A stretch of DNA of 64,000 nt from Bradyrhizobium sp. cir1 (GCF_014198245.1 NZ_JACIHE010000013.1:124001-188000); one strand, 5' to 3'. Counted from the first letter of the stretch, positions 24,093 through 31,921 are shown. Made by a program: numbers and translations. The notes: generated from the sequence alone by a model not told the origin.

Positions 24093-24155
24093 ATGCGCAA
24101 GCGCATGATGCGTCGCTGCGTCTCGGCCGCGACCGGCGCCTGTTGTTGCTGCTGA
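24093..24155 (+). CDS. Cys-rich leader peptide upstream of the sulfonate operon
   Basis: A 20-codon reading frame, MRKRMMRRCVSAATGACCCC, ends in four consecutive Cys codons (TGT TGT TGC TGC, 24141-24152) immediately before TGA. A purine-rich GTGAGAAG precedes the ATG. It lies between a predicted promoter (23989-24017) and a three-gene sulfur operon starting at 24224. Poly-Cys upstream frames ahead of sulfur genes are known as cysteine-sensing attenuators in mycobacteria, where low Cys-tRNA stalls the ribosome on the Cys codons. The same logic is inferred here. A run of four Cys at the C-terminus in a GC-rich genome is unlikely by chance. Confidence 0.65.
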   Translation: MRKRMMRRCVSAATGACCCC

Positions 24156-24212
24156 TCGCCGAGCCAAAGTCCCGATCGCAATCTCTTGACAGGAGCGCCG
24201 ACCCGTTCGGCG
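24134..24212 (+). promoter_or_regulatory. Candidate attenuator: two mutually exclusive RNA pairings
   Basis: CGGCGCCTGT (24134-24143, which includes the first Cys codon) can pair with ACAG-GA-GCGCCG (24189-24200, two-nt bulge). The same CGCCG (24196-24200) can instead pair with CGGCG in the downstream hairpin CGCCGA / TCGGCG (24196-24212). A ribosome held on the Cys codons would mask the first arm and favour the second fold. No U-tract follows, so control of translation or Rho-dependent termination is more likely than intrinsic termination. Confidence 0.4.
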
Positions 24213-24223
24213 AACGAGCAGCC

Positions 24224-24418
24224 ATGCCCAAAGCCTATATCATCGAAGTTCACGATCGCACCGCCGGCATCATCGCCAGCGACGAGCGCGGCTTCCGCTT
24301 CTTCTCCTCCGAACGTCTGTTCGACAGCCTCGAAGGCCGCCAGTTCCGCTCCGCGCGGGACGCCGAACGCGCCGCACGCGCCGTGTTGGCGGAACGCGGG
24401 TACCTTGTCTCAATCTGA
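24224..24418 (+). CDS. Small conserved-type hypothetical protein (64 aa) heading the sulfur operon
   Basis: 64-aa protein, no membrane span or Cys. It opens with a beta-like strand (PKAYIIEVHDRTAGIIASDE) and continues with an amphipathic helical part rich in Arg, Glu and Ala (SARDAERAARAVLAERGYLV). I do not recognise a named domain. It starts 68 bp after the Cys leader peptide and ends 28 bp before the sulfonate-type binding protein gene, so it should be in the same transcript and first to respond to leader control. The ATG at 24224 is chosen because upstream in-frame sequence is the hairpin region. Confidence 0.65.
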   Translation: MPKAYIIEVHDRTAGIIASDERGFRFFSSERLFDSLEGRQFRSARDAERAARAVLAERGYLVSI

Positions 24419-24446
24419 GCACCAGCAGACCGAAAGGACTTTGCAA

Positions 24447-25400
24447 ATGATCACGCGACGACACATCATCGCCGGCGCTCTGTTGCTGGCAACTGCGGCG
24501 GGTTCGCCCGTGCGCGCCGAGGACAAGCCGGCGGAAATCCGCATCGGCACGCAGAAGGGCGGCTTCTTCCCGGCGGTGCGCCAGCGCCAGACGCTCGAGA
24601 ACGCCTTCAAGCCGCTCGGCATCGCGATCAAGTGGGTCGATTTCCAGTTCGGTCCGCCGCTGCTGGAAGCCATCAATGTCGGCAGCGTCGATTTCGGCTA
24701 TGTCGGCGACTCCCCGCCGATCTTCGCGCAGGCCGGCGGCGCCAAGATCCGCTACGTTGCTGCGGTGAAATCGGAAGGCAACACCCAGGCGATCATCGTG
24801 CCGAAGGACTCAGCCATCAAGACGCTGGCCGATCTCAAGGGCAAGCGCATCGCCTTTGGCAAGGGATCGAGCGCGCATAATCTGCTGGTCGCTGCGCTCG
24901 AAAAGGCCGGGCTGTCCTGGTCCGACATCACGCCGGCGCCGCTCGCGCCAGCCGATGCGACGGCCGCCTTCGTCAAGGGCTCGGTCGATGCCTGGTCGAT
25001 CTGGGATCCGTATCTTGCGCTTGCCGAATTGAAGGAGAACGCGCGCGTCATCGCCTTCGACAAGGACGTGCACAAGCCGAACGCCTTCTACATCGCCAAC
25101 ACGGATTTCGTTGATAAATATCCTTCGCTGGTCGCGAAGCTCAACTCCACCTTCGCGTCCGAAGGCGTCTGGGCCAACCAACACCACGAGGACGTCGCCA
25201 AAGCGCAGGCAGACGCGACCGGCGTCGACATCGAGGCTGTCAGGCGTTTCGTGGATCGCTCCAACTTCCGCGTCGTGCCGCTGGATGCCGAAATTGTCGC
25301 AAGCCAGCAGGCGGTCGCCGATCGCTTCGCCAGGCTCGGCCTGATCCCGAAGCCGGTCAAGGTCTCCGACATCGTCTGGAAATGGAATCCGGGCTCCTGA
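24447..25400 (+). CDS. Aliphatic sulfonate/taurine-type ABC transporter binding protein (SsuA/TauA family)
   Basis: 317-aa periplasmic binding protein. A signal peptide with two Arg (TRRHIIAGALLLATAAGSPVRA) ends near residue 24. The mature domain follows the SsuA pattern: EIRIGTQKGGFFPAVRQRQTLE, GPPLLEAINVGSVDFGYVGDSPPIFAQAGGA, LKGKRIAFGKGSSAHNLLVAALEKAGL and DAWSIWDPYLA. It would bind alkanesulfonates. No permease or ATPase gene is adjacent, so it must use a transporter encoded elsewhere. GAAAGGA precedes the start. It sits between the 64-aa gene and the TauD-like gene. Confidence 0.88.
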   Translation: MITRRHIIAGALLLATAAGSPVRAEDKPAEIRIGTQKGGFFPAVRQRQTLENAFKPLGIAIKWVDFQFGPPLLEAINVGSVDFGYVGDSPPIFAQAGGAKIRYVAAVKSEGNTQAIIVPKDSAIKTLADLKGKRIAFGKGSSAHNLLVAALEKAGLSWSDITPAPLAPADATAAFVKGSVDAWSIWDPYLALAELKENARVIAFDKDVHKPNAFYIANTDFVDKYPSLVAKLNSTFASEGVWANQHHEDVAKAQADATGVDIEAVRRFVDRSNFRVVPLDAEIVASQQAVADRFARLGLIPKPVKVSDIVWKWNPGS

Positions 25401-25427
25401 GCGGGCATCCTTTTGAGGAGTAGCAGT

Positions 25428-26366
25428 ATGAGTTTCTACAGAGACTTCAACGACAAGCTCGCGATCGAACGGTGGAACACGCACCAGCGCGAACCGTTCG
25501 AGACGATCAAGGTAAGGCAGCTCTCGCCGACTGTCGGCGCGGAGATCTCCGGTGTCGATCTCTCCAAGGAGGTGAGCGAGACGCAATTCGCCGAAATCAG
25601 GCGGGCGCTCGACGAGAATCTTGCCGTGATCTTCCGCGACCAGAAACTGTCGCCGGAGGATCATAAGCGCTTCGCGCGCCGCTTCGGCAAGTCTTTGCAC
25701 CGGCATGAGCTGGCCGCCACGCGTTTCAAGGGCGATGGTCCGTTCGATCCGGAATTCCTGTCATGGAAGACCGGCCGGGACTCGCGCTTCACTGCCGGCG
25801 ACGGCTGGCATCCCGACGTGTCCTGCGATCCCAGCCCGATCGCCTATTCGCTGCTGCGGGTGACGAAGACCCCGCCGCTCGGCGGCGATACCGCCTTCGC
25901 CAACATGTATCTCGCCTACGAATTCCTGTCGGATCCGATCAAGCAATTGCTCGACGGCCTGACCGCCATCCACGATGGGTCGCTGGCCTGGACCGCCGGC
26001 TATGGTGCGAAGCCTGATCCCGGCAAGACCTATCCGCAGACCGAGCACCCGGTGGTGCCGATCCATCCGCGCACGGGACGAAAGTTCCTCTATGTGAATG
26101 CGTCCTTCACCTCGCACATCGTGCAACTGACGCGGCGGGAAAGCGACGCCATTCTGCAGCTCTTGTTCCGGCATGTCGAAAGCCAGCTTGCGTTGCAGAC
26201 GCGCGTCAACTGGCACCCGAATTCGCTGCTGGTATGGGACAATTGGGCGAGCCAGCACCACGCGATCTGGGATTACTATCCCGAGGAACGCTGGGGCGAG
26301 CGTGTCTCGGTGGTGACCGGAGAGGCACCGCGAGCCCGGCTCGATCTCGGCGAGGCCGCCGAGTAG
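25428..26366 (+). CDS. TauD/TfdA-family Fe(II)/2-oxoglutarate dioxygenase (alkylsulfonate/taurine dioxygenase-like)
   Basis: 312-aa oxygenase that would release sulfite from an alkylsulfonate or sulfate ester. Iron ligands are visible as H-x-D in GWHPDVSCDPSP (about residue 127) and the distal His in WDNWASQHHAIWDYYPEERWGERV, followed by the 2-oxoglutarate-binding Arg. LGGDTAFANMYLAYEFLS also matches TauD. GAGGAG lies 8 nt before the ATG at 25428. Cotranscribed with the binding protein; together they form a sulfonate-scavenging unit under the Cys leader peptide. It could instead be an alkylsulfatase of the AtsK type. Confidence 0.88.
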   Translation: MSFYRDFNDKLAIERWNTHQREPFETIKVRQLSPTVGAEISGVDLSKEVSETQFAEIRRALDENLAVIFRDQKLSPEDHKRFARRFGKSLHRHELAATRFKGDGPFDPEFLSWKTGRDSRFTAGDGWHPDVSCDPSPIAYSLLRVTKTPPLGGDTAFANMYLAYEFLSDPIKQLLDGLTAIHDGSLAWTAGYGAKPDPGKTYPQTEHPVVPIHPRTGRKFLYVNASFTSHIVQLTRRESDAILQLLFRHVESQLALQTRVNWHPNSLLVWDNWASQHHAIWDYYPEERWGERVSVVTGEAPRARLDLGEAAE

Positions 26367-26389
26367 TTTCGCCCGACGCGGCGCTCCAC

Positions 26390-26893
26390 CTACCTCCGGC
26401 GGCGCGCCCTGGTGCGTGCCGCCTTCTTTGCGGCGGCGGAGCGCACCTTGGCGCCCTTGGTGTGGCTCGCCTTCCGCGCGGCGGCTGAGCGGGACGCTGC
26501 GGTTCGACGGCTTGCAGCACGCTTGGCCTGTTTCGACAGCGCGCCGCGCGATGCGGTCGACCGCGGCTCCTTCTTCAACACGCCTTCGACGGCGCGTGAC
26601 ACGCGCGGGCGGTGTTTCGCGGTACGTTTGCCCTGGCCGACCTCGTAAGCGTATTTGGCGCTGCGGCGCGTCGACTTCTTGGTGCTTCCCTTGCGCGGTG
26701 GCGGCAGATCGACACCGGCGCGCCGCGCCTCGGAAAGGCCAATGGCGATGGCCTGCTTGGTCGAGCGCGCGCCGTGCTTGCCTTTCCGGATCCTGTCGAT
26801 CTCGTCCTTGACGAATTCGCCGGCCTGCGTGCTGGCCGATTTACCGGCGCGCTTGTCCTGCCTGGCTTTGCGGATGATTTCCTGTCTTGGCAT
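26390..26893 (-). CDS. DUF6496 protein with histone-like Lys/Arg-rich tail
   Basis: 167-aa very basic protein. The N-terminal third (residues 1-65) is the DUF6496 part: RKARQDKRAGKSASTQAGEF, then VKDEIDRIRKGKHGARSTKQ and AIAIGLSEARRAGVDLP. The rest is a low-complexity Ala/Lys/Arg/Ser tail like histone H1 tails, ending ARTRARRRR. It may bind DNA or be a nucleoid or stress protein; this is inferred from composition only. The start at 26893 has a GGGGAA sequence nearby and gives the family N-terminus MPRQEII. It converges with the TauD-like gene with 23 bp between stops. Confidence 0.8.
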   Translation of the reverse strand: MPRQEIIRKARQDKRAGKSASTQAGEFVKDEIDRIRKGKHGARSTKQAIAIGLSEARRAGVDLPPPRKGSTKKSTRRSAKYAYEVGQGKRTAKHRPRVSRAVEGVLKKEPRSTASRGALSKQAKRAASRRTAASRSAAARKASHTKGAKVRSAAAKKAARTRARRRR

Positions 26894-26960
26894 AGTCGAG
26901 TTCCCCTTCTGATTCAGAGGGATGTCTGACCGCAACGCGCAAGGCAGAAGATCGATCCGC

Positions 26961-27743
26961 TTAGTTCCTCAGCGCCGCAAGCAACTCGTCCGGGCGTTCG
27001 GCCATGATCATGTGGCCGGCACCGGGCACCACGACGGTCTTCGCATGCGGGATCGCGGCCGCAAGCGCCTTGCCGGCCTTGGCCGGCGTCATCATGTCCC
27101 GCTCGCCGAGAATGAGCGTCGTCGGCACCTTCACGCCCGCCGCAGCGGTGAGCGCATTCGCATAGGCATTGCAGGCCGACAGATCCCTGAACAGGACGCC
27201 CGGCTCGCAAGCCTTCAGCACCGCCTGCGCGCCGCCATGCATCCACAGGCCTGGCGCGAGGCTGCCGCCGAGTTCCGCGTTGAAGCCGAGGCCCCAGATC
27301 GAGACCATGTCGTTGGCATCCTGCAAGTTGGCCTCGGCGGCCTTCAGCAGATCCGGACCGACGGTCATGGTCGCGGCGGTGCCGATCAGGCTCAGCGCGG
27401 AGACTTTTTCGGGATGCCGCGCCGCCGTCTCCAGCGAGATCAACGATCCCATGGAGTGACCGATCAGATGTGCCTTCGCAGCGCCGGCCGCATCGAGCAG
27501 CGCCGCGATCCAGTCGGCCATCTCCGCGATGGTCGAGAGCGACGGCCCGGCCGAGCGGCCGTGGCCGGGGAGGTCCGGCGCCAGCACCGAAAAACCATGA
27601 TGGGCAAACCAGCGCGTATGCAGCGCCCAGGTCGAATGATCGAAGCCCGCGCCGTGGATGAAGACCACCGCGGGCAGCGACTTGTCGAAGTCGCGGCCGC
27701 CGGTTGCGACAAACACATCAGTGCCGTTGACGGAAAGCTTCAT
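26961..27743 (-). CDS. Alpha/beta-hydrolase
   Basis: 260-aa alpha/beta-hydrolase fold enzyme. The oxyanion motif HGAGFDHSTW is near residue 30, the nucleophile elbow GHSMG near residue 95, the acid Asp in LILGERDMMTPA, and His in PGAGHMIMAERP, so the catalytic triad is complete. It lies 4 bp after the MetY gene on the same strand and is probably cotranscribed. A role in thioester or ester hydrolysis linked to methionine metabolism is possible but not shown by sequence. Confidence 0.85.
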   Translation of the reverse strand: MKLSVNGTDVFVATGGRDFDKSLPAVVFIHGAGFDHSTWALHTRWFAHHGFSVLAPDLPGHGRSAGPSLSTIAEMADWIAALLDAAGAAKAHLIGHSMGSLISLETAARHPEKVSALSLIGTAATMTVGPDLLKAAEANLQDANDMVSIWGLGFNAELGGSLAPGLWMHGGAQAVLKACEPGVLFRDLSACNAYANALTAAAGVKVPTTLILGERDMMTPAKAGKALAAAIPHAKTVVVPGAGHMIMAERPDELLAALRN

Positions 27744-27747
27744 GGTG

Positions 27748-29043
27748 TCAGGCCTTTTGCGAGATGCGCAGTGCTTGGTTGAGGTCGTCGATGATGTCGG
27801 TGGCGGTCTCGATGCCGACAGAGAGCCGCACCAGCTCCTCGCCGACGCCGGCCGCCTTGAGCTGCTCGGCGTCCATCTGCTGATGCGTGGTCGAGGCGGG
27901 ATGGATCACCAGCGTCTTGGCATCGCCGACATTGGCGAGATGGCTGATCATGCGCAGCGACTCGATGAACTTGCGCCCGGCGGGCCGGCCGCCCTTGATG
28001 CCGAAGGACACGATCGAGCCGGCGCCGCGCGGCAGCAGCGTCTTGGCGAGCTGATAGTCGGGATGGGTCTCCAGCGAGGGATGCAGCACCCAGTCCACGG
28101 CCTTGTTGGATTTGAGCGCCTCCAGCACGGCGTGCGTGTTCTGCATGTGCCGGTCCATGCGCACGCCCAGCGTTTCCACGCCCTGCAGCAGCTGGAACGC
28201 ATTGGTGGGCGACAGGCAGGCGCCGAAATCGCGCAGGCCTTCCGTGCGGGCGCGCATGATGAAAGCGGCGGTGCCGAACTGCTCGTCGAAGACGATGCCG
28301 TGATAGCCGCCATAGGGCTCGGTCAGCACAGCGAATTTGCCGGAGCCGCGCCAGTCGAAGCGGCCGCCGTCGACGATGGCGCCGCCGATCGCGATGCCGT
28401 GGCCGCCGATCCATTTGGTCGCCGAATGCATCACGATGTCGGCGCCAAGCTCGATCGGGCGGCTGAGATAGGGCGTGGCAAAGGTGTTGTCGATCAGCAG
28501 CGGAATCTTTGCCTCATGCGCGATCGCAGCGACCTTGGGAATGTCCAGCACCTCGAGCCCGGGATTGCCGATGGTTTCGCCGATTACGAGCTTCGTGTTC
28601 GGCCTGATCGCGGCGCGAAACGCATCGAGATCGCGTGGTTTCACAAACGTCGTGGTGATGCCGAAGCGCGGCAGGGTGTGCGCCAAGAGGTTGATGGTAC
28701 CGCCATAGAGCGAGCTCGAGGCCACGATGTGGTCGCCGGCATTGAGCAGCGTGGCGATGGCCAGGTGCATCGCCGCCTGGCCGCTCGCGGTGCAGATGGC
28801 GCCGACGCCGCCTTCCAGCGCCGCAAGCCGCTCCTCCAGCACGCCCGTGGTCGGATTGGAGATGCGCGTATAGATGTGCCCGGCGCGCTCCAGGTTGAAC
28901 AGCGCGGCGGCGTGGTCGGAATCCTGGAATACGTAGGACGTGGTCTGGTAGATCGGCACCGCACGGGCACCGGTGGTGGGATCCGGATGCTGGCCCGCAT
29001 GCAGGCTCAGGGTCTCGAAGGCAGGCGGCTTTGGCGCGGGCAT
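27748..29043 (-). CDS. metY: O-acetylhomoserine aminocarboxypropyltransferase (O-acetylhomoserine sulfhydrylase)
   Basis: 431-aa PLP enzyme of the Cys/Met metabolism family, making homocysteine from O-acetylhomoserine and sulfide. The start ETLSLHAGQHPDPTTGARAVP, the YTRISNPTTGVLEERLAALEGG region, and the PLP lysine (Lys210 in MHSATKWIGGHG) are all present. The length (about 430) and the insertion near residues 210-260 fit MetY better than the shorter MetZ. It belongs functionally with the sulfur operon nearby but is on the opposite strand. No SAM riboswitch was recognised upstream. Confidence 0.9.
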   Translation of the reverse strand: MPAPKPPAFETLSLHAGQHPDPTTGARAVPIYQTTSYVFQDSDHAAALFNLERAGHIYTRISNPTTGVLEERLAALEGGVGAICTASGQAAMHLAIATLLNAGDHIVASSSLYGGTINLLAHTLPRFGITTTFVKPRDLDAFRAAIRPNTKLVIGETIGNPGLEVLDIPKVAAIAHEAKIPLLIDNTFATPYLSRPIELGADIVMHSATKWIGGHGIAIGGAIVDGGRFDWRGSGKFAVLTEPYGGYHGIVFDEQFGTAAFIMRARTEGLRDFGACLSPTNAFQLLQGVETLGVRMDRHMQNTHAVLEALKSNKAVDWVLHPSLETHPDYQLAKTLLPRGAGSIVSFGIKGGRPAGRKFIESLRMISHLANVGDAKTLVIHPASTTHQQMDAEQLKAAGVGEELVRLSVGIETATDIIDDLNQALRISQKA

Positions 29044-29178
29044 GCGTGGCCTCGTTGGTCGGTCGGTGATGGCGGCCGTTGTGCCACAAAACGGAGCCGC
29101 ACGTCAGCCCATTGACAGCGCCGCGTGGTGACGTGCAGCGCGAAGTGTGACGTGAGCCGTGGCCGCATCGTCGGTGCG

Positions 29179-29330
29179 CTCCCTCGCCCCGTTCTTACGG
29201 GGAGAGGGTTGGGGTGAGGGGCTCTCTCCGCAGAGACGGTGACAGCGAGCTTGCGGAGACTCCCCCTCACCCGGAATTCAAGCTTCGCTCGAATTCCGGC
29301 CTCTCCCCGCAAGCGGGGAGAGGCGAAGAA
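29179..29330. repeat. Interspersed repeat, family 2, copy between metY and the IclR gene
   Basis: Starts CTCCCTCGCCCCGTTCTTAC and has the hairpins CCCCGTTC / ACGGGGAG, GGAATTCAAGCTTCG / CGAATTCC and CCTCTCCCCGC / GCGGGGAGAGG. It is the same module order as 14684-14827, in reverse orientation. It lies between two genes on the minus strand. Confidence 0.75.
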
Positions 29331-29344
29331 GCGCCGTCTCTACC

Positions 29345-30136
29345 TTACCCCCCGATCGCCTGCTCGATGATCCGAGCCTCCCGCAGCAGAATCTCCGCCA
29401 CCTCCTGCTCTCGCCTTGGCCCGAGCCTCGTGCGAACGGCGGAGACGGTCATCGCCGCGGCGGGCTGCCCGTCCGGAGTCTTGATCCAGGTCGAGATCGA
29501 TTTCGTGCCCTGGATGAGGCCGATCTCTCTCATGCCGTATCCCAGCCGCCTGGCGGCGGCGACCTCGCCGAGCACCGTCGCGACATCGGTCCGGTAGGCC
29601 TCGAACCGCTTCTCATTGGCCGCGACGATTTTTCGCGCCTCCTGCGCCGGCATCGCGGCGAGGATGGCGACGCCCGCGCTGGAGACGCCGAGCGGCCGGC
29701 GCGCGCCGACCTCGATCGACAGCACCTGGATCGGATAGACGCCGATCCTGCGGTCGACGCACAGCGTGTCGTTGCCGGTGCGCACGGTCAGGAACAGCGT
29801 GTCGCCGATCGCGGCGGATGCACGTTGCAGCGACGGATTGGCCGCGATCAGCAGCCGCGACGGCCGGGGACGCGCCAGCGCGAGCTCCGGCACCTGGTTG
29901 CCGATCGCGTAGCGCCCGGTGCGCTGGTGCCGCTCGACGATGCCTTCCTCGATCAGCACATGGACGATGCGATGCACGGTCGGACGGGTGAGGCCGGTGG
30001 TCCGTACCACCTCGGCCAATGGCACACCGTCCTCGCGGCCTGCGGCAAGAATGCGCAGCACCGCGAGGGCGCGCCGGATCGCCTGCGCGCCCTGCCGCGG
30101 TTCCATGGCGTTGCGGGCTATTCTGGTTCTGTCCAT
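29345..30136 (-). CDS. IclR-family transcriptional regulator
   Basis: 263-aa regulator. The N-terminal winged helix (AIRRALAVLRILAAGRE, LAEVVRTTGLTRPTVHRIVHVL) is followed by an IclR effector domain with GDTLFLTVRTGNDTLCVDRRIG, PLGVSSAGVAILAAMP and the C-terminal TWIKTPDGQPAAAMTVSAVRTRL. It is divergent from the catabolic operon at 30269 and very likely its regulator. The ATG at 30136 lies inside the intergenic palindrome; the next ATG at 30106 is an equally possible start, and neither has a Shine-Dalgarno sequence. The effector is probably an aromatic acid, by family precedent. Confidence 0.87.
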   Translation of the reverse strand: MDRTRIARNAMEPRQGAQAIRRALAVLRILAAGREDGVPLAEVVRTTGLTRPTVHRIVHVLIEEGIVERHQRTGRYAIGNQVPELALARPRPSRLLIAANPSLQRASAAIGDTLFLTVRTGNDTLCVDRRIGVYPIQVLSIEVGARRPLGVSSAGVAILAAMPAQEARKIVAANEKRFEAYRTDVATVLGEVAAARRLGYGMREIGLIQGTKSISTWIKTPDGQPAAAMTVSAVRTRLGPRREQEVAEILLREARIIEQAIGG

Positions 30137-30151
30137 AATATGGACAAGAAC
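30126..30151. promoter_or_regulatory. Candidate IclR operator between the regulator and the catabolic operon
   Basis: Inverted repeat GTCCATA-A-TATGGAC (30131-30145) with outer arms GTTCT (30126-30130) and AGAAC (30147-30151), the right side carrying one extra A. The size and AT centre match IclR-type operators. It lies 118 bp before the binding-protein gene and at the 5' end of the IclR gene, so it could serve both. Confidence 0.6.
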
Positions 30152-30268
30152 GCCACAATTCACTCGACAGGACAAGTGCGCATCTGGAGATTGCGCCGCG
30201 ATCGGGATGCCATGCGCGACGTCATCGGCACCCGATACTGGAATTGGAAGGGCCGCTGGGAGGTTAAC

Positions 30269-31234
30269 ATGAGATTAATCTGGATTGCCATCGCTGCTGC
30301 AGCCGCGATGCTGGCAGGGCCTGCGTTGGGCCAGCAATGGCCCGCCCGCAGCGTCAAGCTGATCGTGCCTTATCCCGCCGGCGGCAATGTCGACAGCGCC
30401 GCGCGCATCATTGCCGACAAGCTCCAGGAAAAGCTCGGCCAGCCCTTCATCATCGAGAACAAGGCCGGCGCCGGTGGCATGATCGCGGGCGAGGCCTTCG
30501 CGAAATCGGCGCCCGACGGCTACACGCTGTTCGTCGGCGCCAACGGCCCGGTGCTGTTCGCAACCGAGATCAACAAGCGCGACGCCTATAACTGGAAGAA
30601 GGACTTCCTGCCGATCTCGACCATCTCGATGACACCGCTGGTGCTCGAGGTGCATCCGTCGGTGCAGGCCAGCACCTTCAAGGAATTCATCGAGCTCGCC
30701 AAGCGCGAGCCCGGCAAGCTGACCATGGCCTCGCCCGGCCCCGGCACCACCAACCATCTGCTCAGCGAGCTGATGCAGTCGAACCTCGACCTGCAATGGG
30801 TTACCGCGCACTACCGCGGCAATGCGCCGGCGATCAACGATCTCTTGGGCGGCCAGGTGCAGTTCGCATTCGACCAGCTCACGGTCAGCCTCCAGCACAT
30901 CAAGGCCGGCCTGTTCCGCGCGCTGGCCGTCACCTCACCGCATCGCCTGAAGTCGCTGCCCGACGTGCCGACCTTCGCCGAGCTCGGCTACAAGGACTTT
31001 GACGGCCAGACCTTTACCGGCCTGTTCGCGCCCGCTGGCACGCCGGCGCCGGTCGTGGAGAAGCTTCACGAGACGCTGGTCGCGATCCTGAAAGACCCGG
31101 GTGTCGTCGACAAATTCGAAAAACTCGGCGGCGAAGCCACGCCGATGACGCCGGACGAGTTCAGGGCCTATCTGGAGCGCGAGGACGCCAAGTGGATTCC
31201 GGTCGTGCGCAAGGCCAACATCAGGGCTGAATGA
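30269..31234 (+). CDS. Bug/TctC-family tripartite tricarboxylate transporter binding protein
   Basis: 321-aa periplasmic binding protein. The signal peptide (IWIAIAAAAAMLAGPALGQ) ends near residue 22. The mature N-terminus VKLIVPYPAGGNVDSAARIIA, then ENKAGAGGMIAGEAFAKSAPDGYT and FTGLFAPAGTPAPVVEKL, are classic Bug-family features. These proteins bind carboxylates. No TctA/TctB membrane genes are adjacent, as is common for Bug proteins. GGGAGG lies 6 nt before the start at 30269. First gene of a six-gene catabolic operon, so it probably imports the operon's aromatic or dicarboxylate substrate. Confidence 0.9.
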   Translation: MRLIWIAIAAAAAMLAGPALGQQWPARSVKLIVPYPAGGNVDSAARIIADKLQEKLGQPFIIENKAGAGGMIAGEAFAKSAPDGYTLFVGANGPVLFATEINKRDAYNWKKDFLPISTISMTPLVLEVHPSVQASTFKEFIELAKREPGKLTMASPGPGTTNHLLSELMQSNLDLQWVTAHYRGNAPAINDLLGGQVQFAFDQLTVSLQHIKAGLFRALAVTSPHRLKSLPDVPTFAELGYKDFDGQTFTGLFAPAGTPAPVVEKLHETLVAILKDPGVVDKFEKLGGEATPMTPDEFRAYLEREDAKWIPVVRKANIRAE

Positions 31235-31237
31235 TCG

Positions 31238-31855
31238 ATGCGGATCGACCCAACCGAGCTCGGCGCCGAGCGCATCTACCGCCTGATGACCGGCATCGTG
31301 GTGCCGCGTCCGATCGCCTGGGTCACGAGCCTGTCAAGCAAGGGCGTGCTCAATCTCGCCCCGTTCAGCGCCTTCACCTTCGTCTCGCAGAAGCCGCCGA
31401 TGCTCGCCATCAGCGTCGGCCGCAAGGGTGCCGACTACAAGGACACCGCGCACAACATCCTCGACACCGAGGAATATGTCATCCACATCGCCGATACGCC
31501 CCTGATGAATGCGGTGCACGACAGCTCCGTCGAGCATCCGCCTGAGATCAGCGAGGTCGAGCATCTCGGGCTGGAGACGCTGCCCTGCGAGCGCATCAAG
31601 GTGCGTCGGCTTGCGGCCGCACCCGTCGCGATGGAGTGCCGCTTCCGCCAGTGCCTCGAATTCGGCGATGCCAAGAGCCGGCTCATCGTCGGCGAGGTCG
31701 TGATGTTCCATTTGCGCGACGGCCTCGTGAACGACGGCAAGGTCGAGACCAAGGCGCTCGACCCGATCGCGCGCATCGGCGGCCCGCGCTACGCCCGCCT
31801 CGGCGAGATCGTGACGCTGAACACCGTGTTCCAGACTCCCAAATCGAAAGACTGA
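31238..31855 (+). CDS. Flavin reductase-like (FMN-binding split barrel) protein
   Basis: 205-aa flavin-binding protein of the DIM6/NTAB family. Landmarks: RLMTGIVVPRPIAWVTSLSSKGVLNLAPFSAFTF at residues 15-48 and PPMLAISVGRK, then NILDTEEYVIHIA. Members supply reduced FMN to oxygenases or bind flavin for other reactions. It starts 3 bp after the binding-protein stop, in the catabolic operon. No flavin-dependent oxygenase is in the operon itself, but the luciferase-like gene at 35008-36015 is close by on the other strand. Confidence 0.85.
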   Translation: MRIDPTELGAERIYRLMTGIVVPRPIAWVTSLSSKGVLNLAPFSAFTFVSQKPPMLAISVGRKGADYKDTAHNILDTEEYVIHIADTPLMNAVHDSSVEHPPEISEVEHLGLETLPCERIKVRRLAAAPVAMECRFRQCLEFGDAKSRLIVGEVVMFHLRDGLVNDGKVETKALDPIARIGGPRYARLGEIVTLNTVFQTPKSKD

Positions 31856-31921
31856 GTGCGCGGGCCTCTCGCGGGCCGGTCATCCCGCCCAGCCGCCTCA
31901 AGATCATCGGAGGAAATGACA

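Noticed and set aside
29044..29170. SAM riboswitch (SAM-II type) upstream of metY
   Set aside because: The conserved core elements of SAM-II are not recognisable on the minus strand; only TGACGTG motifs were seen.
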